From assembly GCA_021399445.1 (NCBI GenBank), contig JAJTUQ010000003.1:2480001-2544000 (forward strand): a stretch of DNA of 64,000 nt, given 5' to 3'. Of this stretch, positions 1 through 12,219 are shown in pieces. The DNA comes from Xylogone sp. PMI_703 (Eukaryota; Ascomycota; Leotiomycetes). The number at the start of each line of letters is the position of its first letter. Position 1 is the stretch's first letter. A program made the translations under genes and the position numbers. Below the pieces are notes generated by a model. That model did not search any database. It saw nothing but the letters and a program-made list of their open reading frames with translations, and was not told the origin of the DNA.

Positions 1-1042
1 CATTGCTGGTAGTATGGATGCCGTTTGACTTGTTATTGGTGACCAAATAATTGTCCTCATCTTCCGAGTCAACCGAACCAGCATAGTGGATGTTCGTGAT
101 GGGAGTTCGTCCACCGGAGTCAAATGAAGTCGTAGAGGAACTTGCAATTTTCGAACCACCATTGTCCTTTCCTACTTTACGGCCACGGCCCTCGTCGTCG
201 TCATCGTCGTCCACATTCAGCCCAGGGATAAGTTCCGGCTCATCTCTGTAACGGCCCTCCTCAGCCTCTGATTCTGGTCCGTACGAGTCGAGAGGCGCCA
301 GGAGCACATGGTAACCCCAACTCCATCTCACCAACTGACCTAGCTGTTGGAAGATTAGCAAGTATAAGATACCTCGTGCAGCAACTTCATCGTCGTTATC
401 TCCCGGGATCTTATCCCAATGCAGTCCCTTGAGTGTTTGCGATAGCGAAATAACCAGCGAGATGGGCAGCGAGTTCGAGTTTCCAAAGACTCCCATAGCC
501 GTCACAAAGTTCGCCGGCCGTTTTCCAAACCCAAATGCTCTCGAGACGGCGATGGATACAACATAGGAAACGAATGTCTGGACGATGAAGATGACGGGAA
601 TGACGGCAAGCTCAGCGAGCTTGTCAGCCGTGAGCTGCGATGCCAATTTGGTGAAGACTGCACAGTCATAAGTCAGCATAAGGGTATTGTAGACATGTTA
701 GTTCAAACATAAGAGAGACTCTTCCTACGTACTCAGACATGGCGTGAAGAGAGCGACGTTCAGGTTCGCTACAAACTTCTGCTTATCCGCATCGAACATG
801 CCCTGCCGCGCAACAATGTAGCCCGGCAGACTCACGCAGACGACCTCCATGACGGCCTCGAAGACCAGCAGGATGAGGTGACCCAGCGCCGGATGGGAGT
901 CATGGTCGTTGGTGCGCCGAGTCAGGGCCCCGAAGGCGATATCTGAGAATGACGAGCGACTGGTGATTGACGCAATCGAGTCTCTACCTGCGACGGCGGC
1001 ATTGGCAAGGCGAAAGGAAGTGGGCGACGTGAAAATCGCCAT
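1..1042 (-). CDS. Auxin efflux carrier / PIN-like membrane transporter (3' part missing)
   Basis: A multi-pass membrane transporter of the fungal auxin-efflux-carrier family (yeast Ecm3/YNL095C type). Substrate is unknown; plasma or ER membrane is likely. Two exons are visible. Exon 1 (733-1042) holds the first hydrophobic helix, GHLILLVFEAVMEVVCVSLP, and ends NLNVALFTPC. Exon 2 runs from 657 to the window edge. The 75-nt intron 658-732 (GTACGT donor, GCAG acceptor) joins CL|IFTKLASQL. Exon 2 carries the family motif GVFGNSNSLPISLV and a loop beginning WSWGYHVLLAPLDSYGPE, followed by a D-rich, basic hydrophilic stretch typical of the long cytoplasmic loop. The C-terminal half lies beyond the window. 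The start is the first ATG in the open frame (1042). The frame stays open upstream only through a GTG, so the N-terminus is moderately certain. Confidence 0.8.
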
Positions 1043-4000
1043 TGAGGAGGAGAAGAGGAATGCGCGAGTATTATTTCCCTCGATCACGCGCGAGAGATTG
1101 AGGAAAATGATGGATAAAACACAGATGAAATGATTGTGGAAGGTACGGGAGAAGGTACGAGGAAGAGAGTTGTGTGGTTTATCGTAATCTACGATGATGT
1201 GACGCTAGGCAGCTTGGGCATTCTTTGATACGATATGGCCGCGCCAGCAACAAGGTTCTTTGCTTTTTCTTGCCTTACGTATTACGGCAGTGCGACGATG
1301 AAACATTGATAGAAACCGAACCAGTAACATATCATATTGTTGTTTCTCAACAGAGACATCAAAAATCAAAGAGAGGCGCAGGGCCTGGGCGCTGGATTGT
1401 AACAGTGGCAAAGCCTTACAGTAAGTACAGTACAGTAGTGCTGCGACTCGTTCGCAACAGAGCGGCAGGGCGGCTGCTGCAACATTTACGAACCCGCGAG
1501 ACTGAACGAAACACGTGCAGCCTCAAGAGACGTCGGCGGGTCACGCAGAGAGAAACCCCAAAAGGGAAAGGTTCGAGATGCATTTGTGAGGCCTTAGGAC
1601 GCAATGTTCGCGCCACTGATAAGGCTAGCGCATTCAGCCTATCGCAAGTGGTCCTGGTCAGAGCGACGTCATCCACCGTCCTTGGTCACTGAAGAGGGCA
1701 AATAGGGGCATTTGGCTCTTCTCCTACTTGCGTACGTTCTTTCTACTCTCTCGAGTCTCTCCACCATTCAATCCATCATTTGTTTATTTATCTTAACCAC
1801 GTCACGTCTGGTGATAACCCTATAGACCACCAGCCTGCTCTACGCACTCTTCTACGGCATGAACTCCACCAGAGGGCTTCACAAGTCCACACAATTTCAT
1901 CATCATCATGCGTGGACTGGAATCGACTCTTACGAATAGTGTCATAGTGTCGTGCTGATTTACATTTCCCATGGTAACAAACCCCTTAATCAGCAGATGC
2001 CATTTGGATAGCGCATGTGTTCCCCGCAAACGAGGCTCTCAAATCACACTCCAAGCACGCCGTCCTCTGCCCTCGAGTCTAGCTCGACGCCTTAATAGGA
2101 TCCGTCACACACGTTATCGTCGCCATCTACGGTACTTTCCCTAATGAGAAGTACCGGTGTTCTCTTAGTCTCGCGAGTCTCGTCTGCGGAAGATCCTCCA
2201 TGATAAGTCCGACTCAACATTACTTGGAGCAAGGAGTTAAGAGATAGGAGTATGGGTCGCTCAAGATGTGCGTAATTCGACGCGTTCCGCATAGTTGCAT
2301 AGCATGCTCCATTTTCGCAAACCAAGGCATACAGGTCGTCGCTTGCCTGCTTGTACCGTGCCGTAAGCTGTGTCTACCATACGTGGTGTTTCTTTCGGCA
2401 TCTCATGTCTCCTGGCTAAACCGTTGAGAAGTGTTGTGCAGATTGAATTCCCATCCTGTTGCGATTTCGCACAAGAATACGCGATTCCTCCTGCAGCCGC
2501 ATTTCTTACCTGCTGATAGCACCGGTATATATAGCTCGTTGGCGCACGTACATATAATCCTCTTCCTTGATTGCCATCAGCGCGAGTCGTATTGTTGGCA
2601 ATCCATCTTAAGGGATTCCAAGGTTTTTCCTATCTTCAAATGAGACATGCCACCCCTTTTATTCGCGCTTTGAGGCCTAATACTACACCCCCAAGAAATA
2701 CTGCCCATCTGACATGTATTTTTCATTTGCCCAAACCGTTGATTATTTCTGTTCTGGATACCATTGGCTGAAACGTGGCTTGGAATCTTAGGCGTTGCAA
2801 AAGTTCAGGGCAAATGTGCGTGAGGGGAAGTTAGAAAGTCGGCCACTTACAGTTGCTTGTGCGCTGCGGTATCGTGCTGGACCGATGTATTCTCCATTAT
2901 TATCGTGAGAAAGTTGGCCAGTCTTATGCTGAGTAATTTGTCGCAAGGGAAGGACAGCAACCCAATCCTACTCTGCAGGCGGTTCTGGTGAATCCGTGCA
3001 TACAAGGCTACTACTACCCCATAAGATTTCTCAAGCATATCTGCGTCATCGAGGCATTTATCTTGCAGGGACAGCGTATGTTCGTTCATTGTGCCATCTG
3101 TGGAGATGTACGGACCCGGACTCCTCACCATCGGCGCAATGGCTGTATTTACACCACGATACCTTTTTTTTGCTGCTTCTGTTCTTTGGGACCGATGGGC
3201 GGGGCTCGACATTAGCAGAGGATGACAAAGAGCTGAGATGGGACTGATCAAGCCATACTTCCGGAGTGACTATTGAGTACGGAACTTGCGGGTTCCTTCC
3301 AGCAGTACCGAACCGGTCATCCTGCGCAGGATGCGGTGCCGGTAAGCTAAGATGCTACCGCGCGCCCTGTATCCACAGTGATTTCCATAAGCATGAAGTT
3401 GAAGAGATGGTGGAGTAGCCTTCAGTGGAACAATCGAATAGGATTGATCCTCTCAGGGTCACGCAGGCCCGGAGCAGGTGGTCCGCGGTGAGAATTGCGG
3501 GTTTGACAGGCAAGAAGATCAGGGAGAGGGCAAGTACCGCGCGAGAAACCAGCAAAGACCAGCAAAGAACCAAGCTGTGGACGGGCAAGGCCGCACGACA
3601 GTCACAAGCCACAAGCTGAAGATCCGGCGCAAACAAACAAACAAGAGACGCGAATTCAGGGCTCCTGCCAAGCGTAGTGGAGGCTGCTGCAAAACGTCGA
3701 CTGTGGCTTGTCCAGGTCTCTAGGTTCAGCTGGAAGCTGCCCTGAATCCGGCTGTTCCTGCCCCTCCAGCGGTGGGCAACGGGGTCCCCTCCGAGTGCAA
3801 AACGGCGTCCTTTCTACGGTTCCTTATGTACAAGCGCTGTACCGGTATGTATGTATGGGGTGCTTCCTGATGCTTGCTGCGAGCAGGTTGCTTGGACGGT
3901 AGGCAGTGCTTCCGCGTGCTAGAGTAATAAAAAGAAACGGGCATCCTCCTCAAAGTTCTCAGAGTGGTGTTTTTTGTAATAATTCACTGTATACAGAACA

Positions 4001-4932
4001 TTGTGGCACTTGTATCAGTCGTGCTGGAGTTTTGTTGTGGTTGTAGTTGTTTGTTTGTTGTTTTGTCGTTGTGGTCGTCGGGTACTTGGACTCAGGGTCG
4101 TGGTCAATCCTCCACGCTCTGGTCGCTGGTCGCCCCTCAATTGCCAGGCCCCTCCATCGCTGCTCGCGATCGCCCGCTACGAAGACTGATATCGCATAAC
4201 GTCATCGGTCCCTCCGGCCATTGCAGAAAAGCTCGTGGCAGAGACCGAGGGAGACATCCTTCGCCGCCATCTGCAACGCTGCCCGCTGTGGATGATTTGA
4301 TGCGCTGGTAGAAATATTTGCCTCCTGGCTGCTTGCGGCTTCTTTTGTTCAGCTGCTCGAGTTCATATAACTTCCTTTCCGCCGGAATCTGTCCCCATTT
4401 GTTTCGTGCCATATCACGATCAGCGCTTGGTCACAGGTTGTTCGTGACCATTCAACCCCAAGACCCTTCGTACACACGGCTCTTCCGACCTGCACAGCCT
4501 CGCTCTCAGGTACCAGACCCAAGCTGCCGCTATTCTTGCATCCAATTGTGCGGAGCCGTGTCTGCAGAAACTCAACAGCTTCAGCGACCGAGTCTGAATT
4601 AAAATAGCGCACTGCCTCTTGTCTCCGATACCAGATTCGCCCGCCTGAGCATCTTGGTTTCAACCACCACCAACGTATGTGAAGTGCTTGCACTTTAGGA
4701 AGGGCAACTATACAAGGGAAGGGCCTGCGTCGCGAGGGTAACCAATTTTTTTTTTCTGTAAAAGTATGTTTGGAGATACCTCTTTTTACCATCCCGCCAT
4801 ATGATGTTAACTAGCAAAACTTTTGCTCACTAAGCAGACTGCGTATACCACAGCTCCTCAGTCTGCTTCAACTGACTCACATATCGCCCTCTTTTCCTGC
4901 TCATGCCATAGGCATCGACAGCTTGATTCAAG
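1043..4932. other. Gene-free stretch, 3.9 kb
   Basis: No protein-like ORF is convincing here. The ORFs of 60-155 codons overlap on both strands and have no domain-like composition. The stretch lies between two divergent genes and probably holds both promoters plus a long 5' leader for the MAPKK. A GTACAGTAC-type motif occurs near 1427-1437, and T-rich tracts lie just before the MAPKK. No tRNA or rRNA was seen. Confidence 0.5.
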
Positions 4933-6851
4933 ATGGCTTCTTCGCCAGAGGAGATGCCTACCACCCCGGTAGATTCGTCGAACGCTTCTGATGGCATTTC
5001 GAATGGCTCTGCAGAACAGAGCCCCGAGCCCTCCAGTGCCCCTCGACTACCTTCTCTTCGATCCACATCCGATCCGGTAAACAAGACCCCCATGACTTCT
5101 TCCTCGACTCCTCTCGGCATGTTAAATAATGCACGAAGACCCGGGCCCCCGTCTACAATTGCGAGCAGAGGTGGTGGCCTTCCACAGGACATGCAGGCCA
5201 AGATGAAAGCTTTCCAACTCTCGAGACAGGGTACACCACCAGCTCGACCGCAAATGCAACAGACCATGTCCGATCAAACGAGGCTTGGAGGTCCGGTGGT
5301 GGGTGGTCTGCCAGGCAATCTGCGAATGCCAAATATGCCAAACATGCGACCACAAGCACATAACTTTGTGTCCTCTCCTGTACTCCCAGGTGCTGGTGCC
5401 AAAGGTGGGCTGAGTGCTCGGCGAGGTTTAAAGTTGCCAGGAGGCTTGCCTGGTGCTCCCACACCTGGAACTGATGGTAACTCGGGTGCCAATGGAGCAC
5501 CTGCTGGTGGTCAGACCGGGTCCATGTTCAACCAGTTTTCAAACTATGTTGATACCAAGAATGGAACTCTGAGATTTGCTGGTAAAGCGGTTATCCACAG
5601 CCAGGGTATTGATTTCACAAGCGGCAATAACTTCAGCATCTCGTTGGACGAGGTAGACACTTTGGAGGAGTTAGGAAAAGGAAACTATGGCACAGTATAC
5701 AAGGTTCGACATGCACGGCCGCGGATACGGAGACCAGGAGCTGGTCTTGCTGGAAACAAGGCTCCATCATCTGCTTCGACAAATTCTCTAGAGGAAACGA
5801 ATTCGGCGGATACATCGCCAAAGGGAAATACTAGTGGAGTTGTAATGGCGATGAAGGAGATTCGGCTGGAACTGGACGAGGCCAAGTTCTCAGCTATCAT
5901 AATGGAGCTGGATATTCTACACCGATGTATCTCACCATATATTATCGATTTCTACGGTGCGTTCTTCCAGGAGGGTGCTGTCTACATCTGCATCGAGTTT
6001 ATGGATGGAGGCTCTATCGATAAGCTCTACGGTCAAGGTATCCCTGAAAATGTGTTACGAAAGATTACATATTCGACAGTCCAAGGTCTCAAGACTCTAA
6101 AAGACGAACACAATATCATCCATCGAGACGTTAAGCCGACAAATATCTTAGTGAACACAAAGGGCCAAGTAAAGATTTGCGACTTTGGAGTTAGCGGTAA
6201 TCTGGTTGCCAGTATAGCAAAGACAAATATTGGATGTCAGTCATACATGGCTCCAGAACGAATTTCAGGTGGCGGAGTAGCACAAGCCGGAGCAAACCCT
6301 GGCGGTGGAACTTACAGTGTGCAGTCTGATATTTGGAGCTTAGGATTGACTATTATTGAATGCGCTTTGGGACGGTATCCATATCCTCCCGAAACGTATG
6401 ACAATATATTTAGTCAGCTTAGTGTAAGACTCAGTCCTTTTATTTCCTTTTGCTCTTTCTAACTACCAAACAGGCAATTGTCGATGGTGATCCACCAGAT
6501 CTTCCATCAGATGGATATTCGACCTTGGCCCAAGATTTTGTCCGGGGATGTTTGAACAAGATCCCGAAGCTCCGGCCTACATACGCAATGCTGCTCCAAC
6601 ACGGTTGGCTTGCTCCTTTAAATAAGCCGGCCACTATCTCGGAAGATGACGAGGACGACGAAGATGAGAAGGATGGATCTGACATAAAGAACGTCCAAGT
6701 CGAGTCCAGCACGACTGAAGATCAGGAGGTCGCAGAATGGGTTATCGCCGCCCTTGAGAGGAGAAAGAATGGACAGGTGGGAGAAAGTAAGAAGCCTGCA
6801 CTACATGCAGCACCATTGGATAGTATCAGCCCAGTTGTCACTCCAGGATAA
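4933..6851 (+). CDS. PBS2: MAP kinase kinase of the HOG pathway (Pbs2/PbsB type)
   Basis: A dual-specificity MAPKK that activates the Hog1/SakA MAP kinase in osmotic and general stress signalling and in the response to phenylpyrrole/dicarboximide fungicides (known for the family). Two exons: 4933-6423 and 6474-6851, with a 50-nt intron (GTAAGA...ACAG). The product is 622 aa. The first 240 residues are Ser/Pro/Gly-rich and regulatory. The kinase domain starts about residue 243 with GKGNYGTVY. The beta3 lysine is K308 (AMKEI), separated from the glycine loop by a 45-residue basic insert that other Pezizomycotina Pbs2 proteins also have. HRDVKPTN lies at about 397, DFG at 417-419, and activation-loop SIAKT has phospho-acceptors S427 and T431, diagnostic of Pbs2 rather than Ste7 or Mkk1. 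NIGCQSYMAPERI follows. The C-terminus is acidic (EDDEDDEDEKD). Confidence 0.95.
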
Positions 6852-8284
6852 AATGGTGTGGTGTGTTCTCTATCCGGAGTGTAGGATGAGATGAGTTTTA
6901 TATGAATGCATGCAAGAAAAAATTATGCAAAAAGCAAACGCAAAAAAGAAAGCAAAGAGTATTTTGGGCCCACTGCCCGTCTTATCTTTTCCCGCCTTGA
7001 ATCAGATGTCAGAAAATCGACTCAATGAAGTTCACTACCGCGTCCTCCTTTTTGTCTTTACTTGTCGTCATGAATAAAGAAAGTTTTTTCGACCACATTG
7101 CACGGTGTTGAGGCATTTTGTTTTTATTTTTGAGCCCTGTTGCGCCCCCTTCTTGCAGTCTAACAGCGAAAAGTGTTCTGGCGAGCAGGTGGGAAAGGAA
7201 GGTGGCGGTGGGGTGTATTTCAAAAACCCCCTTTTGTCACTTCTGATCATTTTTACCTTTCTTTTGATATACAGCATTTTCATGGTTGGCTCCCTTTTTT
7301 TAAAGTTAGAAATATTTTAGGTTGCCCTCTTGAGTTATTTCTAAGCGGTGGTTGGCATCCATTAACTGCCTTTTTAATGCTCTCCTCCTAATGAGATGGC
7401 ATTTACTGTTCTAAAACTAAGCAACAATTTATTTCACGTTTGAGGTCAGGGGTTTGAGAATGAGAGGCCATTTCACATATTATGTGGGACAAGAAAGGAA
7501 ACGAGGGAGGTGTATTGTCTACCCTCCACGTCTTCTACCTTGTCCTTGTGGTATTCCTCGTTCGACTCATTCTCCTTTCTGAATTGTAATATCGCCTTTT
7601 TCACTTCATTGTTTCTTTTACTCAGAATTTGGGGTTTATGACTAAAGAATGAGAGCAATTATTCGGTGGGTGGAGGATAGGGGTTGATGTATGTGTACAC
7701 ATGAAATATGAAATATTTAACAGGAATTTTTCTGCGCCTCTTAGAACGTACACACTTTGGTCATCATAAGAGGTGTGATTATTGTCTTTCTAGAAGTTGT
7801 CTACACACCACTGTTTTCGCTCTAGGCAGTAGGCTGCTTGCTCAAAGATTGCTGTGAGAGTTGCTATCTAACTCTGGCCTCCAAAGAGGTAAACGATCTC
7901 TAGATAATGAGACTCAACCACTGCAGATGATGAGGCCTAAGAACTATAATACTTCAAAAATGTGTATAAAGTCAGAATTAAATAAATCTTCCAGTGGATC
8001 TTTTATCAGCTTGTATAGCTATAAACTCAGTGCTTCGATTGCCAAGAATAGATTGTTATAAGAGCACTAACACATGGATTTTGTGCGAAGCTCGTTTCAA
8101 ATAAAATCAACATATCTATCTATATAAAGTAGCTGAGCTTAATAGATCAATGATTCTGTGGTGATATATGGGCATCTAATAAAACTATAATAATACATGG
8201 TATCGTAGCTATCATCACCGCTAACTCGTGAGCAATTGAATGCTGAGCTATTCAGGGAGGGAAATGTCAGGTCCGCAAAACTTC
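6852..8284. other. Intergenic, AT-rich, no gene seen
   Basis: This holds the 3' UTR of the MAPKK (T-rich and A-rich tracts near 6915-6960) and the 3' side of the convergent kinase-like gene. Short ORFs (under 75 codons) look random. Confidence 0.5.
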
Positions 8285-9200
8285 TCATAACTTCCATGTG
8301 GACATGTCATCCAAGCTGGCCTTGCCGCGGGCCATTGCAAGGTTCCACCCTATGTAGTAGTCATCCCCCCAGGCATCACGCTCTGTGGGTGTTTTCCACA
8401 TCTCAAAGTCGATAATATAACTACTCAATAGTGTAAGTTAGTATATGTGGAGCCGCTCTTCAAACGACGTACCATTTTCTATTCTCCTTATCCCACAAGA
8501 CGTTTCGTAGCCCCTCATCAATGTTGATGACTCCACACTCCATACATTCTCTTAAAGGTCGTTAGAAGGAATCACATAGTATTGTTTGGAGAATAAAACA
8601 TACAGCCATGCTCTCTTGAGACATCTTCGCATCTCATCTCGCTCCTGCCGGTCCAGGCCAAAGAAATCATCCACGATGATCCCAGGAAGCTTCTCCATTA
8701 GAACGTAGACAAGATAACCACCCGGGACCCATGAATCCCAATCTTGTTTGTCTACTTTCCAGGCAAGAAGTTTAGGCGCAGAAGAACATTTCGCATTAGT
8801 AAGGGCCTCCAGAGCTTTGATCTCCATACGAGCTATTGGGGGTAAGCCATGTGTAGCTTGCTTTGCTCTACTAGTGGCGGTTCTGCCAAGAGTAGAAGTG
8901 TATGGTATTCTATTATAGAATCAGAAAGGGTTTCATTTCATAAAAGATAGAAAAAGAGGCAAATTACTGCATCCTAATCCTCATGATTGCTTCCTTGGAC
9001 CCGTCTCGGCTTTTACATATGAAGACGGCACGGGCCTCAGAGCAACCAGGGCTTGCAAACTCTTCCACCTCAAGGTCTTCATGCTCGATGATTTTTCGTT
9101 CAAGTTTCCAGCTAGATAGGTGTGGTTGCTGGAACGTTATTTCAGAGCCAATGAATCTTTCATCATCAAACCAGATAATTCCTGACTCGTAGCGACCCAT
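8285..9200 (-). CDS. Aminoglycoside-phosphotransferase / protein-kinase-like fold protein
   Basis: A small fungal protein of the APH/kinase-like superfamily, usually found in expanded, lineage-variable families of unknown substrate. Four exons give 250 aa: 8968-9200, 8604-8909, 8473-8550 and 8285-8420. The introns are 58, 53 and 52 nt. The last acceptor could also be three bases upstream, adding one Ser. Visible kinase-like pieces are a central APKLLAW plus GGYLVYVLMEKLPG (hinge-like), then VINIDEGLRNVLWD, which occupies the place of the HxDxxxxN catalytic loop, and YIIDFEMW in place of the metal-binding Asp motif. The usual catalytic His is replaced by Asn while Asp and Asn are kept. The C-terminus ends WNLAMARGKASLDDMSTWKL. 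The function cannot be assigned; a pseudokinase-like role is possible. Confidence 0.72.
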
Positions 9201-10003
9201 TTTATAGCAAGCTTAAATTTTGGAATGCATAGAGAAAGAGAAAGGTCTACTGCAACTTATATTTCAAATTTACTCTTTGTTACCAATCAGCTGAGTACTA
9301 CAGTAACAGCAACAACAACAGGATATAATAATAGCTAGATGGCCAGAGCGGCTGTAGACGCTAACCGAGGTACCACAAAGTGTTTAATTATTTGCGCTGT
9401 CGAGGGGGTGGTAGGGGGGCACCCAGGGCCAGTTATTAACGCCACCAACTAACATGTCAACCAAAATGCCATAGTATATTTTTATGAGCTGGATCAATAG
9501 AACACAAAATAATTGATGTGTCAAATGGTATAATCGTATTAGAGGTAAAATTTGCATCAAATCAAACAGATCTTTGTAAGTGAGTTTCGTACGTTATGGG
9601 CAACAGAAAAGCCGGTTGAGAAGTTCCACGCTGGATCAATATCTAAACCAACAACATTCATGTTGGTTATATGATAACTTGAAACGTGCCCTTGAATTAC
9701 TCCAACACGAATCTTTCATCTTTTCAATCTCATAGGCCCATGGCTTTATTTCCTTCAGTACAGCGTATCGCGGTTTATGTGAATGACTCGTCCCCGTCAC
9801 CTATCATTCGAAGACATCTTGTCTTAACCGCTCTACTGCCTGACTGTTGGTACTGGCGTGGGCTTCGTCGACCACTCCATAGTTAAGGAATTCCATCTAT
9901 AGGTATCCCCCTCTTGATCCTTCTAGTCGCAATGTCAAAGTTTCCTCAATAACACAATCTGATATAATCGTTTCTAAACTCCCATCCACTTTATACGACA
10001 GTC
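9201..10003. other. Intergenic, nothing recognised
   Basis: This is an AT-rich spacer between two divergent accessory genes and presumably holds both promoters. A short (CAA/CAG)n run lies near 9305. No ORF above 70 codons looks real. Confidence 0.5.
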
Positions 10004-11350
10004 ATGGCTCTTCAGCTAAATTGCAAAGACATTGTTCAAGACCATCTCCCAGCTCTAAAACTGCGTCCCAGAGGCACCACGCACGATTCAACTCATAAAA
10101 CAGTGTTCATAGGAACATTGGGGTTCTGGACAAAGTTCGAAAGCAAAGTTCGTCAAGCTTTCTAGCCACTGAGTGGAAGAGGGACATCTTAGCTTTCGCT
10201 CCACAATCAAAGAGTAATGTGAACCACACCTATCACGAACAACTCTTCTGTGGCGACGAACATAGTGTGGTGGCACGTTTTGGTCAGAATGTGGGCCACG
10301 TAATGACCTCGGTATACCAAACCATGCGGATCGACGCTCGTTTCGGAGATATCAAAACTATTGACTCTGCCTTGAATCCTGGAAACAAGAAGGGAGATAT
10401 TCCTGACATATGTATCCTTACTGAGCGTGGTGCTCTTCGAATAGTTGGGGAAGCAAAGACTCCCTGGATGCACGACGTGACTAGACAACTCCTGAGACTA
10501 CAACGGGACCAGTACGAATTCAGAAATTATATTGGTGGGTCATGCTCTCTTGGCAGCTAAGCTCAAGATATATTTTGCTAATCGCATGTAAACAGGTCAA
10601 ATAGCTAGGTATATGTATACCTTCAAGGTCAAGTACGGATTCTGGACAAATTACGATGAGACTGTATTCTTCAAACAAGAGCCACATCCGGAGAAGAAAG
10701 GCAAATATGTTTTGTGGCACTCTAATGTTATTTCCACTGAAACAAGCACCATACTACTGGAAGGTCGGTCTCAGGAGCCCCGAAGTTATCATGGCAAGGT
10801 ATCTCTTAGGGAATGCTTCCATTTCCTTGGACAGAAAATTAAATCAGGAGAATTCGGGGCTAGCTATCCAATGGATTATTTTAAAGAGTGGGTTAGTCCC
10901 AATCCTGACGACTACAGTCGTCCGTTCAGCTCCGATCTCTATATCACGGATGACCCAAAAGTGATATCTAGATCGACAGGAGGGCATACTGCGTCGCCGC
11001 GAGGTGTAGAAGCGTTGAGAGGAGGCGACAGAGATCGAATCAGTCCACGGCGCGATGACGCCAATAGACCAGCTACACGCTCTCAAAGTAGATTACAGGA
11101 GGAGCTGGTGGAGAGGACTGCTGGGCTAACCATCTCAGAGAGGTCGCGAAGTGCAACTCCAACAAGGCCGGTCATTGTACACCAAGATAGACGGGGATGG
11201 TATTATCAAGATCGAAATGGGCAGTCAGTCTACGTCGACCTGCAACCGGATAGTGAATCAGCAGATCGGAGATACTATTACATTGCCAGAGGGGTTCGGT
11301 ATGAGGCTCAGATATATGAAGAGCCGAGGGAGCATGGCAGAAGAAGGTAG
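10004..11350 (+). pseudogene. PD-(D/E)XK nuclease-like hypothetical protein with an apparent frameshift
   Basis: An unnamed fungal protein. Reading starts at ATG 10004 (MALQLNCKDIVQDHLPALKL) and hits TAG at 10163-10165. The obvious continuation (FLATEWKRDILAFAPQSKS...) is in another frame, open from before 10163 to an intron at 10535-10595 (61 nt, TGCTAATC branch-like site), then to 11350. The fault is consistent with one missing base or an unrecognised short intron near 10100-10163. The middle carries GDIPDICIL followed after about 12 residues by RIVGEAKTPW, matching the PD...(D/E)xK layout of restriction-endonuclease-like folds. The C-terminal third is Arg/Ser-rich, followed by a Tyr-rich GWYYQDRNGQSVYVDL segment. 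It is listed as a pseudogene because no clean GT-AG intron repairs the frame, but a sequencing error would give the same picture. Confidence 0.55.
10535..10595 (+). other. Intron of the PD-(D/E)XK-like ORF
   Basis: A 61-nt intron with a GTGGGT donor, TGCTAATC branch-like site and AACAG acceptor. It joins FRNYIG to QIARYMYTFKVKYGF in frame. Confidence 0.7.
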
Positions 11351-12118
11351 TGCTTTTAGCTAATTTTTTTCCTCTTTTGATTTAAGTTCTGCTATTTGTA
11401 CAGTATTGAGTGTGGTTAGTTAGCTTGTAGTTGAATCTTCGTATATCTCACAAGTTCCAGTTCCAGTTCCAGTTCACACTTCACACCTCACGCCACAATG
11501 CCGTGATTTCATAATTTATTTGAAGTCATGTACTAGAATATTGATTACTGGTGTATTACCATTTCTACGTCTACATCTAACTTATAGATCTCCCTTTCAC
11601 CAAGTAAAAATGATCGCTGGACACGAGAGTTTCAATTATTCGCGTCATATCCGGTCTTCTATAAATGTAGAGATATGCTACTTTCCCCTCAAGAATGGGA
11701 ACGTTAACTGGCAAATTGCTTCTCAGGTCCATTGATACGCAGTAGAGGATAGATAATCCAATCCAAATATTGCCTATAGTCCGGTCCCAAGCACTTTTCT
11801 GTTTAGTCACACTACTTACCTTGCATATCCTTAAACTACACCTTTCAAGTGATAATCTCACTTATTTTTTAACTTATATTTTGAAATATAAGCAGGTATG
11901 GCCGGTACTTCACTCTCCAACCTATAAGGTTCGCGATGTAAATTTCGCAATTGCAAAACACTTCTATTTTGTGAATTTGATTTATTGTATAAAGTAACAA
12001 GTAAATGAGTACATCTACCATTTGACATGGCAATGAACGGCGTCAGAACAGTATATGAACCAGCTTCCTAAGTTATGTCCGTTCATAAATGAAGTATTTC
12101 CAAATCCACCAATCAGAA
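11351..12118. other. Intergenic upstream of the tRNA gene
   Basis: A short hexanucleotide run (AGTTCC repeated about 3.5 times) lies at 11453-11475. The minus strand at 11577-11861 has a 94-codon ORF without a recognisable domain. Nothing else can be supported. Confidence 0.5.
11453..11475. repeat. AGTTCC hexanucleotide microsatellite
   Basis: The unit AGTTCC is repeated three times plus a partial copy, read directly. Confidence 0.8.
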
Positions 12119-12145
12119 GGTCGATTAGCTCAGCTGGTTAGAGCG

Positions 12146-12197
12146 GTAAGATTCATCTACAGCATCACATCAATCCACATACTAATTTCTCTATCAG
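12146..12197 (+). other. 52-nt spliceosomal-type intron inside the tRNA-Ile gene
   Basis: It sits exactly between tRNA position 26 and the first base of the anticodon stem. Donor is GTAAGA, branch-like site TACTAAT (12180-12186), a pyrimidine-rich tail, and acceptor CAG. Length and motifs match mRNA introns elsewhere in the window, for example the one at 42175-42225. It shows no bulge-helix-bulge or anticodon-adjacent position expected of an endonuclease-cut tRNA intron. Confidence 0.75.
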
Positions 12198-12208
12198 TGG
12201 TGCTAATA

Positions 12209-12219
12209 TCTGTACGATT
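12209..12219 (+). other. Canonical 11-nt tRNA anticodon-loop intron
   Basis: The sequence TCTGTACGATT lies one base 3' of the AAT anticodon, the normal site for cleavage by the eukaryotic tRNA splicing endonuclease. The exact cut could shift by a base. Confidence 0.85.

Noticed and set aside
11577..11861. Minus-strand 94-codon ORF containing YRRPDMTRIIETL, faintly like the end of a protein kinase domain
   Set aside because: Only one short resemblance, no catalytic motifs and no linked exons; composition fits random AT-rich sequence.
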